Assembly: GCF_034424545.1 (NCBI RefSeq)
Contig: NZ_CP139971.1
Coordinates: forward strand, 1,364,001-1,428,000
Source of the DNA: Trinickia caryophylli
GTDB lineage: Bacteria; Pseudomonadota; Gammaproteobacteria; Burkholderiales; Burkholderiaceae
DNA: 64,000 nucleotides
Direction: 5' to 3'
Shown: positions 7,406 to 15,788 of the stretch, one piece after another
Numbering within the stretch: position 1 is the first letter of the stretch
How the letters are laid out: each line of letters begins with the position of its first letter
The notes under the pieces: model-generated
Seen by the model: the letters and a program-made list of their open reading frames with translations, nothing else
Told to the model about the DNA's origin: nothing
The model's database searches: none
Position numbers and translations under genes: made by a program

Positions 7406-9517
7406 TCATGACATCCCGAACCCGGGATCGCTCATGCTGCTGCGCCCGGTCTCCACATGTCCCGCCAAAACACGCTCGAATTCGGGATCGCCGGTAACGG
7501 TCACGGCGAAATCGTACCAGCCGTGAAACGCGCGCAAGTCGAGGTAGATGTTCGCGGCGTCGCCTCCCGTTACCGTGTAGCGCGTCGTTTTGCCGTCATA
7601 GTCGTTGGCGACCGAGAATTCGCAGGCGGCTGTGCCGAGATTCCTGAGCCGCAGGCCGAGGTTGCCGTTGGCCACGTCGTACGCTTCGGCCACTTCCGGC
7701 ACCGCTGTCGCCCCGCCCGCTTGCCGCGTGTCGACGGCAATACCCTTGAAGCGCCGGTAAAATCCGTTCGGCCCATGAACGGCCCACGCATAGCGTCCTT
7801 GCGCATCGAGCAGGAACTCGTCCGCCAGGCGCTTATGCGCTTCCACGGCATAGGCACGCGGCGGCATCGTCCCGCCAAGCGAATAAAGGTGAAACGCCGC
7901 TCCGCTCGTGCCGCGGCTGACGAACTCCAGGCCGAAGGTCCCTTTCGCGCCGTTCGGCTTGCCGAGCACGAAGAGCTCGTAAGGCAACGCGCGCGCCGGC
8001 CGGACCCCCGGTTCCTGCACGGGCTTCGACTGGCTGAGCGGCGGCAGCGGAATGTAGCTGAAATGCCGCTTCCTATCGACGGGCACGTATGCACTCGTAC
8101 CCGGCAGCGTCGTCGGCCATTGCGCATTCGGGTTCGCAAAATCGAATGCGCTCGTCAGATCGCCGCAAACCGCCTTGCGCCAGGCCGTGATGTTCGCCGA
8201 CAACGAATTGCGCCCGCGGCCGAAGCGCCTTTCGATGAAGCGGATGATCGACGTATGATCGAACGTCTCCGAACAGACCCATCCACCTTTCGTCCAGGGC
8301 GAGACGATCAGCGTCGGTACGCGCGGCCCGAGTCCGTAGGGGCCGGCCGCTTTGCCGGGCGCACCGCCGAAGTATTCGTTGGTGGTATCGACGGTGGAGC
8401 GGCCCGTCGCGTCGGACCACGGCGCGAAAGGCGGGGGCACGTGATCGAAGAAACCGTCGTTCTCGTCGTAGGTGAGGATGAGTGCCGTCTTGCTCCAGAC
8501 GGCGGCGTTCGACGTCAATGCCTGCAGCACCTGATCGACGTACCATGCACCGTAGTTCGGTGGCCAGTTCGGATGCTCCGAGTAGGCTTCGGGCGCCACG
8601 ATCCATGACACCTGCGGCAGCGTGCCACCTTGCACGTCGGCCTTCAGGATGTCGAAATACCCGCCGCTCGCGGCCACGTTCGTACCCGTGCGCGCGTTGT
8701 CGTAGAGCGGGCTGCCCGGCTGCGCATTGCGGAACTGATCGAAGTAGAGCAGCGAGTTGTCGCCGTAGTTGCCGACGAACGGATCGCGCGTCCAGCCCCA
8801 CGATCCGCTCGCATCGAGGCCAAGGCCGACGTCCTGATAGATCTTCCACGTAATGCCCGCTGCCTGCAGCATCTCCGGGCACGTCGACCACGAATAGCCC
8901 GCTTCCGCATTATCGATGACGGGGCCGCCACCCACACCGTCGTTGCCGATCGACCCCGTCCACATGTAGTAGCGGTTCGGATCGGTCGGCATCATGCCCG
9001 AGCAGTGGTAGCCATCGCAGATCGTGAACGCATCGGCCAGTTGGTAGTGGAATGGGATGTCGCCGCGCGTGAGGTGGGCCATCGTCAAGGGCCCCTTCGC
9101 CATGATCCAGCGGTCGTAACGTCCGCCGTGCCAGGCCAGCTGCGTCGTCGCCCAGTCATGCAGCAAGCCCTGCATGTATTGCATGCCGAGTTCGGCGGCG
9201 TCGGGGCGAAAAGGCAGGACGTGGCCCATGCCGGCGACGATCGGCTGATACCAGACGGGCTTGCCGTTCGGCAATTCGATTGCATGGCGGTCGCCGTATC
9301 CACGCACGCCGCGCAGCGTGCCGAAGTAATGATCGAACGAGCGATTCTCCTGCATCAGGATCACGATGTGCTCGATGTCATCGATGCTGCGCGTCGCATC
9401 GTTCGCGGGAATCGCGAGCGCGCGTCGAATTCCGGCGGGCACGACGCCCATCGAAGCGATGACGCCTGCTGCCTGCGCAGCGGCACGAAAAAAATCGCGG
9501 CGGCTTCTCGAGGTCAT
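7406..9517 (-). CDS. plcN: Phosphocholine-specific phospholipase C (TAT-exported), copy 1
   Basis: A 703-residue non-hemolytic/hemolytic PLC-type enzyme. The N-terminus MTSRSRRDFFRAAAQAAG is a twin-arginine signal. The catalytic core (PF04185) shows EHIVILMQENRSFDHYFG, the YDENDGFFDHV motif and ETFDHTSIIRFIERRFG. The C-terminal third contains DUF756-type beta domains, giving the ~700-residue length typical of PlcN/PlcH. It should be exported folded and hydrolyse phosphatidylcholine or sphingomyelin, releasing phosphocholine. It lies directly downstream of a close paralogue in the same orientation, with 314 bases between them. Assignment to PlcN rather than PlcH is uncertain; no haemolysis accessory gene (plcR) is present. 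Confidence 0.9.
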   Translation of the reverse strand: MTSRSRRDFFRAAAQAAGVIASMGVVPAGIRRALAIPANDATRSIDDIEHIVILMQENRSFDHYFGTLRGVRGYGDRHAIELPNGKPVWYQPIVAGMGHVLPFRPDAAELGMQYMQGLLHDWATTQLAWHGGRYDRWIMAKGPLTMAHLTRGDIPFHYQLADAFTICDGYHCSGMMPTDPNRYYMWTGSIGNDGVGGGPVIDNAEAGYSWSTCPEMLQAAGITWKIYQDVGLGLDASGSWGWTRDPFVGNYGDNSLLYFDQFRNAQPGSPLYDNARTGTNVAASGGYFDILKADVQGGTLPQVSWIVAPEAYSEHPNWPPNYGAWYVDQVLQALTSNAAVWSKTALILTYDENDGFFDHVPPPFAPWSDATGRSTVDTTNEYFGGAPGKAAGPYGLGPRVPTLIVSPWTKGGWVCSETFDHTSIIRFIERRFGRGRNSLSANITAWRKAVCGDLTSAFDFANPNAQWPTTLPGTSAYVPVDRKRHFSYIPLPPLSQSKPVQEPGVRPARALPYELFVLGKPNGAKGTFGLEFVSRGTSGAAFHLYSLGGTMPPRAYAVEAHKRLADEFLLDAQGRYAWAVHGPNGFYRRFKGIAVDTRQAGGATAVPEVAEAYDVANGNLGLRLRNLGTAACEFSVANDYDGKTTRYTVTGGDAANIYLDLRAFHGWYDFAVTVTGDPEFERVLAGHVETGRSSMSDPGFGMS

Positions 9518-9831
9518 TTTCGATCTATGTCCGGTGGCGTCGTTGAAACCGGCGGCCCGCGCCGAAACAGCGTTGCGACGCCTGGGCCGTCGAATAAAGA
9601 GATAGACGACGTTATGGACCACGGAAGGGCCCATCGCAAACGAAAACCGGCGCGTTAGAAAAGAGGATCGAGAGAGGGAACAGCGAAAACGTTGCGCAGC
9701 GACTTCGTCATGCAGCGGGTTGCACGCAGCGTGTCCGTGGGGACCCGTGCGACAGGCATTGCGCGGATCGGGGGGCGTACGCGTCGAGCGACGCACGCGA
9801 TCGTTGCGATCGCGCCGCCCCCCCTTTCCGA
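9518..9831. other. Intergenic region between the two phospholipase C genes
   Basis: No gene is seen. A perfect 8-base stem with a 3-base loop (CGCGATCG-TTG-CGATCGCG, 9796-9814) sits just past the stop codon of copy 2 on the minus strand. It has no T tract, so it is at best a weak terminator or a processing/stability element. The remaining sequence is the upstream region of copy 1. Confidence 0.4.
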
Positions 9832-11940
9832 TCAGGCCTCGCCCAAGGCGGGATCGCTCATGCTGTTGCGGCCCGTCTCGACGTGGCCGGCCAGTGCCCG
9901 CACGAACGAAGCGTCGGTATCGACGCTGACGACGAGATCGTACCAGCCGTGCCACGCGCGCAGATCGATGTACAGGTCCACGGCTTCGCCGCCGCGCACG
10001 CGCCGCGTCGTCTTATGGCCATCGTAGACATTGAGCACCGTGAAACGGCAAGCCGCGGTGCCTTCGTTCTTGAGGCGCAGCGAAACGTTGCCGTTCGCAA
10101 CGTCGTAGGACTCCCGCACCTCAGGCACGGCCGCGCGGGCACTCCACCAATGCGTCGCCACAGCCTTGCCGGCGAAGCGGCGCATGAATCCGTTCGGACC
10201 GTGCACGACGTAGTCATAGCCGCCGTCGAGACCTAGCGAGACGTCGTCGGCGAGGCGCTTGCCCGCCTCGACCGTATACGCGCGCGGCGCGTCGAGCGTA
10301 TGCCGGTGGTAGAGCTGGAACGCAGCACCGGCGTCGCCCGTATTGACGAATTCGACGTGCAGCTTGCCGCCATGCGCATGCGTATGCGCACGCACAAACA
10401 GCTCGTAAGGCAATGCACGCGCGAGCCGCACGCCCGGCTCCTGGCTCGGCTTCGACTGCACGAGCGGCGGCAGCGGCACGTAATCCGGATGGCGCTGTTT
10501 GTCGGCAGGCACGTAGCCGCTCGTCCCGGGCAGCGCCGGAAACGCCGCATTCGGATGCCGGAAGTCGAACGCGCTCGTCAGATCGCCGCATATCGTCCGG
10601 CGCCACGGCGTGACGTTCGGCGACAACAGATTGCGCCCATGGCCGAAACGCTTTTCGATAAAGCGGATGATCGACGTATGATCGAAAGTCTCCGAGCAGA
10701 CCCATCCGCCCTTCGACCAGGGCGAGACGACGAGCATCGGCACGCGCGGGCCAAGTCCATAGGGGCCCGCCGGGTTCGTGCCTTTGCCGGGGTAGTATTC
10801 GTTCGCCGTATCGACGGTCGAACGGCCCGCCGTATCGGACCACGGCGCATACGGCGGCGCGATGTGATCGAAGAAGCCGTCGTTCTCGTCGTAGGTGATC
10901 AGCAGCGCGGTCTTGCTCCACAGCGTCGGATTCGACGTGAGCACCTGCAACACCTGATCGACATACCATGCGCCGTAATTGGCCGGCCAGTTCGGGTGCT
11001 CCGTATAGGCTTCGGGCGCCACGATCCACGACACCTGCGGCAGCGTGCCATTGGCCACGTCGGCCTTCAGAACGTCGAAATACCCGCCGCTCACCGCCAC
11101 GTTCGTGCCCGTGCGCGCGTTGTCGTAGAGCGGGCTGCCCGGCTGCGCGTTACGATATTGGTCGAAGTAGAGCAGCGAGTTATCGCCATAGTTGCCGATG
11201 AAGGCGTCCTGCGTCCAGCCCCAGGAGCCGTTCGCATCGAGCCCCGTGCCGATATCCTGATAGATCTTCCACGTAATGCCCGCTGCCTGCAGCATCTCCG
11301 GATAGGTCGACCACGAATAGCCCGCCTCGGCGTTGTCGATGACGGGGCCGCCGCCGCTGCCGTCGTTGCCGACCCAGCCCGTCCACATGTAGTAGCGGTT
11401 CGGATCGGTCGGCGTCATGCCCGAACAGTGATAGGCATCGCAGATCGTAAACGCGTCGGCCAGTTGGTAGTGGAACGGGATGTCCTCGCGCGTGAGATAG
11501 GCCATCGTCGTCGTGCCCTTCGCCGGCACCCACTGATCGTAGCGGCCGCCGTTCCAGGCCGCTTGCGTCGTCGTCCAGTCGTGCGGCAGATCCTGCAGGA
11601 ATTGCAGGCCGAGATCGGGGGCGCTCGGGCGGAAAGGCAACACGTGGCCCAGGCCGGCCGCCAGCGGCTGATACCAGACGGGCTTGCCGTTCGGCAACTC
11701 GATCGCGCGGCGGTCGCCATATCCGCGCACGCCGCGCAGCGTGCCGAAGTAATGATCGAACGAGCGGTTCTCCTGCATCAGGATCACGATGTGCTCGATG
11801 TCGTTGATGCTGCGCGTCGCATCGTTCGCGGGGATCGCGAGCGCCTGGCGAATGCCGGCAGGCAACGCACCCATTGCGGCGGCGGCGCCTGCCGCCTGAG
11901 CGGCGGCGCGCATAAAATCACGGCGGCTTGTCGAGGTCAT
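9832..11940 (-). CDS. plcN: Phosphocholine-specific phospholipase C (TAT-exported), copy 2
   Basis: A 702-residue paralogue of the neighbouring enzyme, clearly very similar along its whole length by eye. It has a twin-arginine signal (MTSTSRRDFMRAAAQAAG), the same ILMQENRSFDHYFG and YDENDGFFDHI motifs and the same DUF756 C-terminus. Differences concentrate in the C-terminal domain (for example an extra His-rich turn HTHAHGGK) and in the insert EYYPGKGTNPAG. The pair looks like a tandem duplication followed by divergence. The start at 11940 begins the TAT signal. A small lipoprotein gene lies 173 bases upstream in the same direction and may be co-transcribed. Confidence 0.9.
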   Translation of the reverse strand: MTSTSRRDFMRAAAQAAGAAAAMGALPAGIRQALAIPANDATRSINDIEHIVILMQENRSFDHYFGTLRGVRGYGDRRAIELPNGKPVWYQPLAAGLGHVLPFRPSAPDLGLQFLQDLPHDWTTTQAAWNGGRYDQWVPAKGTTTMAYLTREDIPFHYQLADAFTICDAYHCSGMTPTDPNRYYMWTGWVGNDGSGGGPVIDNAEAGYSWSTYPEMLQAAGITWKIYQDIGTGLDANGSWGWTQDAFIGNYGDNSLLYFDQYRNAQPGSPLYDNARTGTNVAVSGGYFDVLKADVANGTLPQVSWIVAPEAYTEHPNWPANYGAWYVDQVLQVLTSNPTLWSKTALLITYDENDGFFDHIAPPYAPWSDTAGRSTVDTANEYYPGKGTNPAGPYGLGPRVPMLVVSPWSKGGWVCSETFDHTSIIRFIEKRFGHGRNLLSPNVTPWRRTICGDLTSAFDFRHPNAAFPALPGTSGYVPADKQRHPDYVPLPPLVQSKPSQEPGVRLARALPYELFVRAHTHAHGGKLHVEFVNTGDAGAAFQLYHRHTLDAPRAYTVEAGKRLADDVSLGLDGGYDYVVHGPNGFMRRFAGKAVATHWWSARAAVPEVRESYDVANGNVSLRLKNEGTAACRFTVLNVYDGHKTTRRVRGGEAVDLYIDLRAWHGWYDLVVSVDTDASFVRALAGHVETGRNSMSDPALGEA

Positions 11941-11951
11941 TTTGGATTCGT

Positions 11952-11976
11952 ATCGGCTAAAAGAGGATCGGCTAAA
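11952..11976. repeat. 10-base direct repeat just upstream of phospholipase C copy 2
   Basis: ATCGGCTAAA occurs at 11952-11961 and again at 11967-11976, a 15-base period, 12-36 bases before the start codon on the minus strand. It does not match a Pho box (11-base spacing). It could be a regulator site or chance. Confidence 0.35.
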
Positions 11977-12113
11977 TGCGAATGGGACGGCGACGCGCTC
12001 GCGGCACCGTCGACGGCTATTTCGAAAACCAACAACGCGAAGCGAACAACGGGACAACTCATTTCTCGGCGATGGCGGCACGCCGCAGCGGGGGCGAGCC
12101 CGCCGCGTGCCGC

Positions 12114-12413
12114 TCACTCGGCCGTATGCATCACCGGCGGCAGCAATGCGCCCGATGCCGGCATTGACGGCTCGTCGCGCGGAACAGCAAATCGTTGCGC
12201 CAATGGCCGGCTGCTGCCGCCGGGCGTATCGGTATCGCGTGGCGCCGCGCCCGCGCCCGGAAGCATCGGTACCCGCTCCGGATTCGATGCCGCCGCGCCG
12301 CCGCTGCCTTCGTCGCGACCGCCGCATCCCGCACCGCCCGCGGCCATCGCCGCGCCGAGCAGCACGAGTGCAAGCCGACGCAGCGTCGCAGTGCGTCTTG
12401 TCCGCGTTTTCAT
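12114..12413 (-). CDS. Small putative lipoprotein upstream of the phospholipases
   Basis: A 99-residue protein of unknown function. The N-terminus is basic (MKTRTRR), followed by a hydrophobic stretch and a lipobox ending G-A-G-C near residue 29. The mature part is Gly/Ala/Pro-rich and low in complexity (GGRDEGSGGAAAS, LLPPVMHTAE). GGAGG lies ten bases before the ATG at 12413, which favours this start over an upstream ATG at 12476 that lacks a ribosome-binding site. It precedes phospholipase C copy 2 without an obvious terminator between them. It may be an envelope accessory protein, but this rests on position only. Confidence 0.6.
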   Translation of the reverse strand: MKTRTRRTATLRRLALVLLGAAMAAGGAGCGGRDEGSGGAAASNPERVPMLPGAGAAPRDTDTPGGSSRPLAQRFAVPRDEPSMPASGALLPPVMHTAE

Positions 12414-12740
12414 ACGCGCGTTTCCTCCGCAATCGCCGGCCAGCCGTCGGCTGTTTTCTTCCTTGTGTTCACTCATGCAAAAAGCATTCGAATGGCGCAC
12501 AAGATAGAAACGAATCGTGTCTGATTGATGAAGAACGTTATGGATCAATCGCCCGCATCGCTCAATGGCGGCACGATTGCATTAGAAGAAAAATTCGGGA
12601 TGGGGAACGGCGGGAAATGCGGGTAAAACTCGCATGCGGCGGGAACTACGAGCAGACGGTAACAGGAGGGGGAAGTGGCGGCGCATCGATGCGCGCAAAC
12701 GTGCAGCGGCACCGCACGCAGGAAGGCGCGGGGATTCGGC

Positions 12741-12776
12741 GCGCTTATCGCCCGCCGGGGGGCGGGCGATAAGCGC
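12741..12776 (-). terminator. Long perfect hairpin downstream of galU
   Basis: Sixteen-base perfect arms (12741-12756 and 12761-12776) flank a four-base GGGG loop, 22 bases past the galU stop on the minus strand. There is no T tract on either side, so it may act as a non-canonical terminator or a transcript-stabilising stem. Confidence 0.55.
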
Positions 12777-12797
12777 GGGCAATAATGCAGCGACTGC

Positions 12798-13685
12798 TCA
12801 GGAAGCGGTCATGTGCGCGATGCAATCGCGCAGATAAGTATCGAACTGCTCGCCGATCTCGGGATGCCGCAGCGCGAACTCGACCGTGGCTTTCAGATAG
12901 CCGAGCTTGCTGCCGCAATCGAAACGCGTGCCGTAGTAGCGATAGGCCAGCACCTGCTCCTCGGCCAGCAACGAATGAAGCGCGTCCGTGAGCTGAAGTT
13001 CGCCCAGCACGCCGGCCTCGAGCTTGCGCAGATGCGAGAAGATGCTCGGCATCAGCACGTAGCGCCCGACCACGCCGAGATTCGACGGCGCGGCATCGGG
13101 AGCGGGTTTCTCGACGATGCCCGACAGCTTGAAGATATCCTCCTCCCATTCGCGGCCCTCGACCACGCCGTAGGAACGGCTGTCCTCGCGTGCGATGGCT
13201 TCCACGCCCACGATCGAGCTGTGATAGTGGTTGAACACGTCGATCATCTGCTTCATGACGGGCTGTTCGCCATAAAGCAGGTCGTCGGCCAATATCACGG
13301 CGAACGGGCTGTCCGCCACGAGCTTCTCCGCGCAGAGCACCGCGTGGCCGAGACCGCGCGCCGCCGGCTGACGCACGTAGAAGCAATCCACGTGGCTCGG
13401 CTTGATGTTACGCACGAGATCGAGCAGCTTGTCCTTGCCGCGCGCCTCGAGTTCGGCCTCTATCTCATACGAGGTATCGAAGTGATCTTCGATGGCCCGT
13501 TTGCCACGGCCCGTCACGAAGATCAACTCGGTGATACCTGCTGCAACTGCCTCCTCCACCGCATATTGAATGAGCGGCTTGTCGACTATGGGCAGCATCT
13601 CCTTGGGGCTCGCCTTCGTGGCGGGCAGGAATCGGGTTCCAAGCCCCGCCACCGGAAATACCGCTTTGGTGACTTTCAACATCAT
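12798..13685 (-). CDS. galU: UTP-glucose-1-phosphate uridylyltransferase (bceT of the exopolysaccharide cluster)
   Basis: A 295-residue nucleotidyltransferase that makes UDP-glucose from UTP and glucose-1-phosphate, the precursor for UDP-glucuronate and UDP-galactose used in exopolysaccharide and LPS. The N-terminal nucleotide-binding signature [19 protein letters not shown] is intact, and [19 protein letters not shown] provides the later conserved Lys region. Two consecutive ATG codons start the gene, preceded by AAGGGG. It lies at one edge of a gene set matching the cepacian bce-II order, where the same enzyme is called bceT. A long hairpin follows the stop. Confidence 0.95.
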   Translation of the reverse strand: MMLKVTKAVFPVAGLGTRFLPATKASPKEMLPIVDKPLIQYAVEEAVAAGITELIFVTGRGKRAIEDHFDTSYEIEAELEARGKDKLLDLVRNIKPSHVDCFYVRQPAARGLGHAVLCAEKLVADSPFAVILADDLLYGEQPVMKQMIDVFNHYHSSIVGVEAIAREDSRSYGVVEGREWEEDIFKLSGIVEKPAPDAAPSNLGVVGRYVLMPSIFSHLRKLEAGVLGELQLTDALHSLLAEEQVLAYRYYGTRFDCGSKLGYLKATVEFALRHPEIGEQFDTYLRDCIAHMTAS

Positions 13686-13759
13686 TCATCCCCTTCTGGG
13701 AAGTCGTTATCAACGCTCCAAAATAGAACTACACTCGCCGGATCGCCCGACCGCGGGAA

Positions 13760-13921
13760 CTACGCGCGCTCCATGCTTCGGTCGACATCGCGACTATCGG
13801 CGCCATCGCGCCGAAGCCCCGCTGCACGCATGGTTGCGTCGCTTTCCAGCGCTTCCCGGTAAGCTGATACGGCAACGAGAATCAATAGCACCGCAACGCC
13901 GGCTATCCAGTGCAAGTCCAT
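13760..13921 (-). CDS. Possible 53-residue single-span membrane protein
   Basis: A short frame encoding a protein that begins MDLHWIAGVAVLLILVAVSAYREAL, one clear transmembrane helix (about residues 5-20), followed by a charged Arg/Asp-rich tail. GGAG lies seven bases before the ATG, a good ribosome-binding site. It lies between galU and the divergent acyltransferase gene. No family is recognised. The combination of ribosome-binding site and helix argues for a real gene, but its short length keeps this tentative. Confidence 0.45.
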   Translation of the reverse strand: MDLHWIAGVAVLLILVAVSAYREALESDATMRAAGLRRDGADSRDVDRSMERA

Positions 13922-14172
13922 GACACGGCTCCGTTAGCAATCTGTCGTCGAATGCAAGCTATCACGAAAAAACGGAACAATAATCTCCGGCGCCGTGCAG
14001 TCCATTTTTTCCTGGCCGCATTTCAAATGCGCCTATCAGATCGAACAGGGCGTTTGTTAATTCAACGTTTTCGCCGATTTTTTTCGGCCTACGATAAGGC
14101 GCGGAATCGGCACTTTTTATACCGACCCGCAGGATCAAGTCATTATTTCCGAGCGTTCGGACAGGACCGCGC

Positions 14173-15414
14173 ATGAGCGATTGGACAGCATTTCCCGTAT
14201 CCGGCAGGACCTCGGCGACACAGGGGCCCGCACCGGCGGCCGGCCGCCTCGAGGCAGTCTCCACCGCCACCGTATCCAAAGATACTTTCATCGACGCGAT
14301 GCGCGGTGTAGCCGCTTTGATCGTGGCCTATTTTCACTGCCGCCAGGTGGTGTGGGTAGGTGTGCACCGCTTTCACGAAGTCGTCGGTTTTTCGCTGAAT
14401 CCGAGCGTCTTGCTGGGTTACCTGACGCTGCCAGTCATGTGGGGCTCCGCGGGCGTATCGATCTTCTTCGTGATCAGCGGCTATTGCATCCATCGCAATC
14501 CGGCTGCCCGGCTCGCGGCCGACCCGACGTACCGGCTCGATACCCCGATCTTCTGGGCACGGCGTTTCGCCCGCATCTATCCCGTGCTCTTTGCGGCACT
14601 GCTCGTCACACTCGCGCTCGATTCGATCAGCCTCAGCCTCCCCCCGGTCAATCACAAGATTCTCGACATCGGCCCCAAGGCCTTTTTGATCAGTCTCTTT
14701 TCGATGCAAGGCGTGCTCGCCCATCCATATGGCTCGAACGGCGCGCTGTGGACGCTTGCGATCGAAGTGCAGTTCTATCTGATGTACCCGCTGCTTTTCG
14801 CGGCACGACGCCGCTTCGGCCTGTCGCGCGTAATGGTCGTCATCGCGGCCATCAACGTGGTCTCGGGCTATCTGCTCGAGCCCGTCTGGATCTATTTCTT
14901 CACGTCCTACTGGTTCTCTTGGACACTTGGCGCCTACGTCGCCGAAATTCGTGCGACGCCGGGTGCCTTTTCGCTCACGAGGGGGCAGATCCTCAAATGG
15001 CGGATCGTCGCCCTGGTAACTGCCGCGCTCGGCTGCGCCGCCTTCAATTACAGCTTCTACATCGGCCAGTACATCGGCTTCCAGCTGTGGGCGCTCGGCT
15101 TCGCATTCTGGCTGCGCACCACTCTCAAGCGCGACGACGAACCCACCCGCGAGGGACTCTTTACGCGCCTGCTCGTGCACTGCGGGGCGTTCAGCTATTC
15201 CCTCTATGTCATTCATCTGCCGATCTTCATCTGCCTGACCGCGATCTTCTTTCGCTCCGAGCTGCAGGTATCGATTTGGCCCTCGTTCGCATTCTTCCCC
15301 GTCGCCATCGCGGCCGCCTACGTCTTCTACCGATGCATCGAGTTGCCGGCCATGCGCTGGTCCTCGAGCATCAGGCGGCGCAAGCCGGCCGCGCAGCGGC
15401 CGTCCGCGGTTTGA
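14173..15414 (+). CDS. bceS: Acyltransferase family 3 membrane protein (BceS-like)
   Basis: A 413-residue integral membrane acyltransferase of the OafA/YrhL (Acyl_transf_3) family. The opening signature DAMRGVAALIVAYFHCRQ carries the conserved Arg and His thought to act in acyl transfer. About ten hydrophobic segments follow, including VSIFFVISGYCIHR and a conserved WTLAIEVQFYLMYPLLF. These enzymes O-acetylate sugars of surface polysaccharides; cepacian is acetylated. AGGA before the ATG at 14173 supports the start. The upstream 250 bases are unusually AT-rich, consistent with a regulated promoter. The name bceS rests on its position next to galU and the two-domain glycosyltransferase. Confidence 0.82.
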   Translation: MSDWTAFPVSGRTSATQGPAPAAGRLEAVSTATVSKDTFIDAMRGVAALIVAYFHCRQVVWVGVHRFHEVVGFSLNPSVLLGYLTLPVMWGSAGVSIFFVISGYCIHRNPAARLAADPTYRLDTPIFWARRFARIYPVLFAALLVTLALDSISLSLPPVNHKILDIGPKAFLISLFSMQGVLAHPYGSNGALWTLAIEVQFYLMYPLLFAARRRFGLSRVMVVIAAINVVSGYLLEPVWIYFFTSYWFSWTLGAYVAEIRATPGAFSLTRGQILKWRIVALVTAALGCAAFNYSFYIGQYIGFQLWALGFAFWLRTTLKRDDEPTREGLFTRLLVHCGAFSYSLYVIHLPIFICLTAIFFRSELQVSIWPSFAFFPVAIAAAYVFYRCIELPAMRWSSSIRRRKPAAQRPSAV

Positions 15415-15788
15415 CGAAAGGCCATCCGCCCCGTGCGGCGTGCGGGCGAACGAACGCGCCACGCCTCGAGCTGCCCCTCCGTCGGCGCATGCAAGCGGTG
15501 AAACCGACTGCGGATGCAGGTATGCGTAAGCGGCCGATACAGAGCCGATACAGGACGCCCAGGCCGGCTGTGCGAGTCATCCTTGGCAGAACGCAACGGC
15601 TTCGGTTGCGCGGCGGCTTCGGCAGTGAGGTAGTGAGGCAGCGAACGGCTTGCGAGAACCGAGCGGGCGCGTTGAGCGGCCCGCTCTGTACATCCGCGCC
15701 TGAGGCGCGGGGCGATCCGCTGCCCGCGGCACCGCAATAACGGCACCGGCGGTTCGGTAAATGAGCGCCGTTCGCGCGGAGTGAGTGA
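15415..15788. other. Intergenic region between convergent bceS and bceR
   Basis: No credible gene is seen in these 374 bases. There are two small inverted repeats: GAGCGG-C-CCGCTC (15674-15686) and CCGCGCC-TGA-GGCGCGG (15694-15710). Neither has a T tract. They may end the convergent transcripts. Confidence 0.4.

Noticed and set aside
11952..11976. Pho box in front of the phospholipase genes
   Set aside because: The repeat period is 15 bases and the sequence does not resemble the CTGTCAT-type half-site.
10300..12507. A 735-codon frame antisense to phospholipase C copy 2
   Set aside because: Composition is Arg/His-rich and lacks any domain; the opposite strand carries an intact PLC with catalytic motifs.
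15415..15788. Small protein in the gap between bceS and bceR
   Set aside because: No frame has a ribosome-binding site, signal or domain; the frames are Arg-rich shadows.
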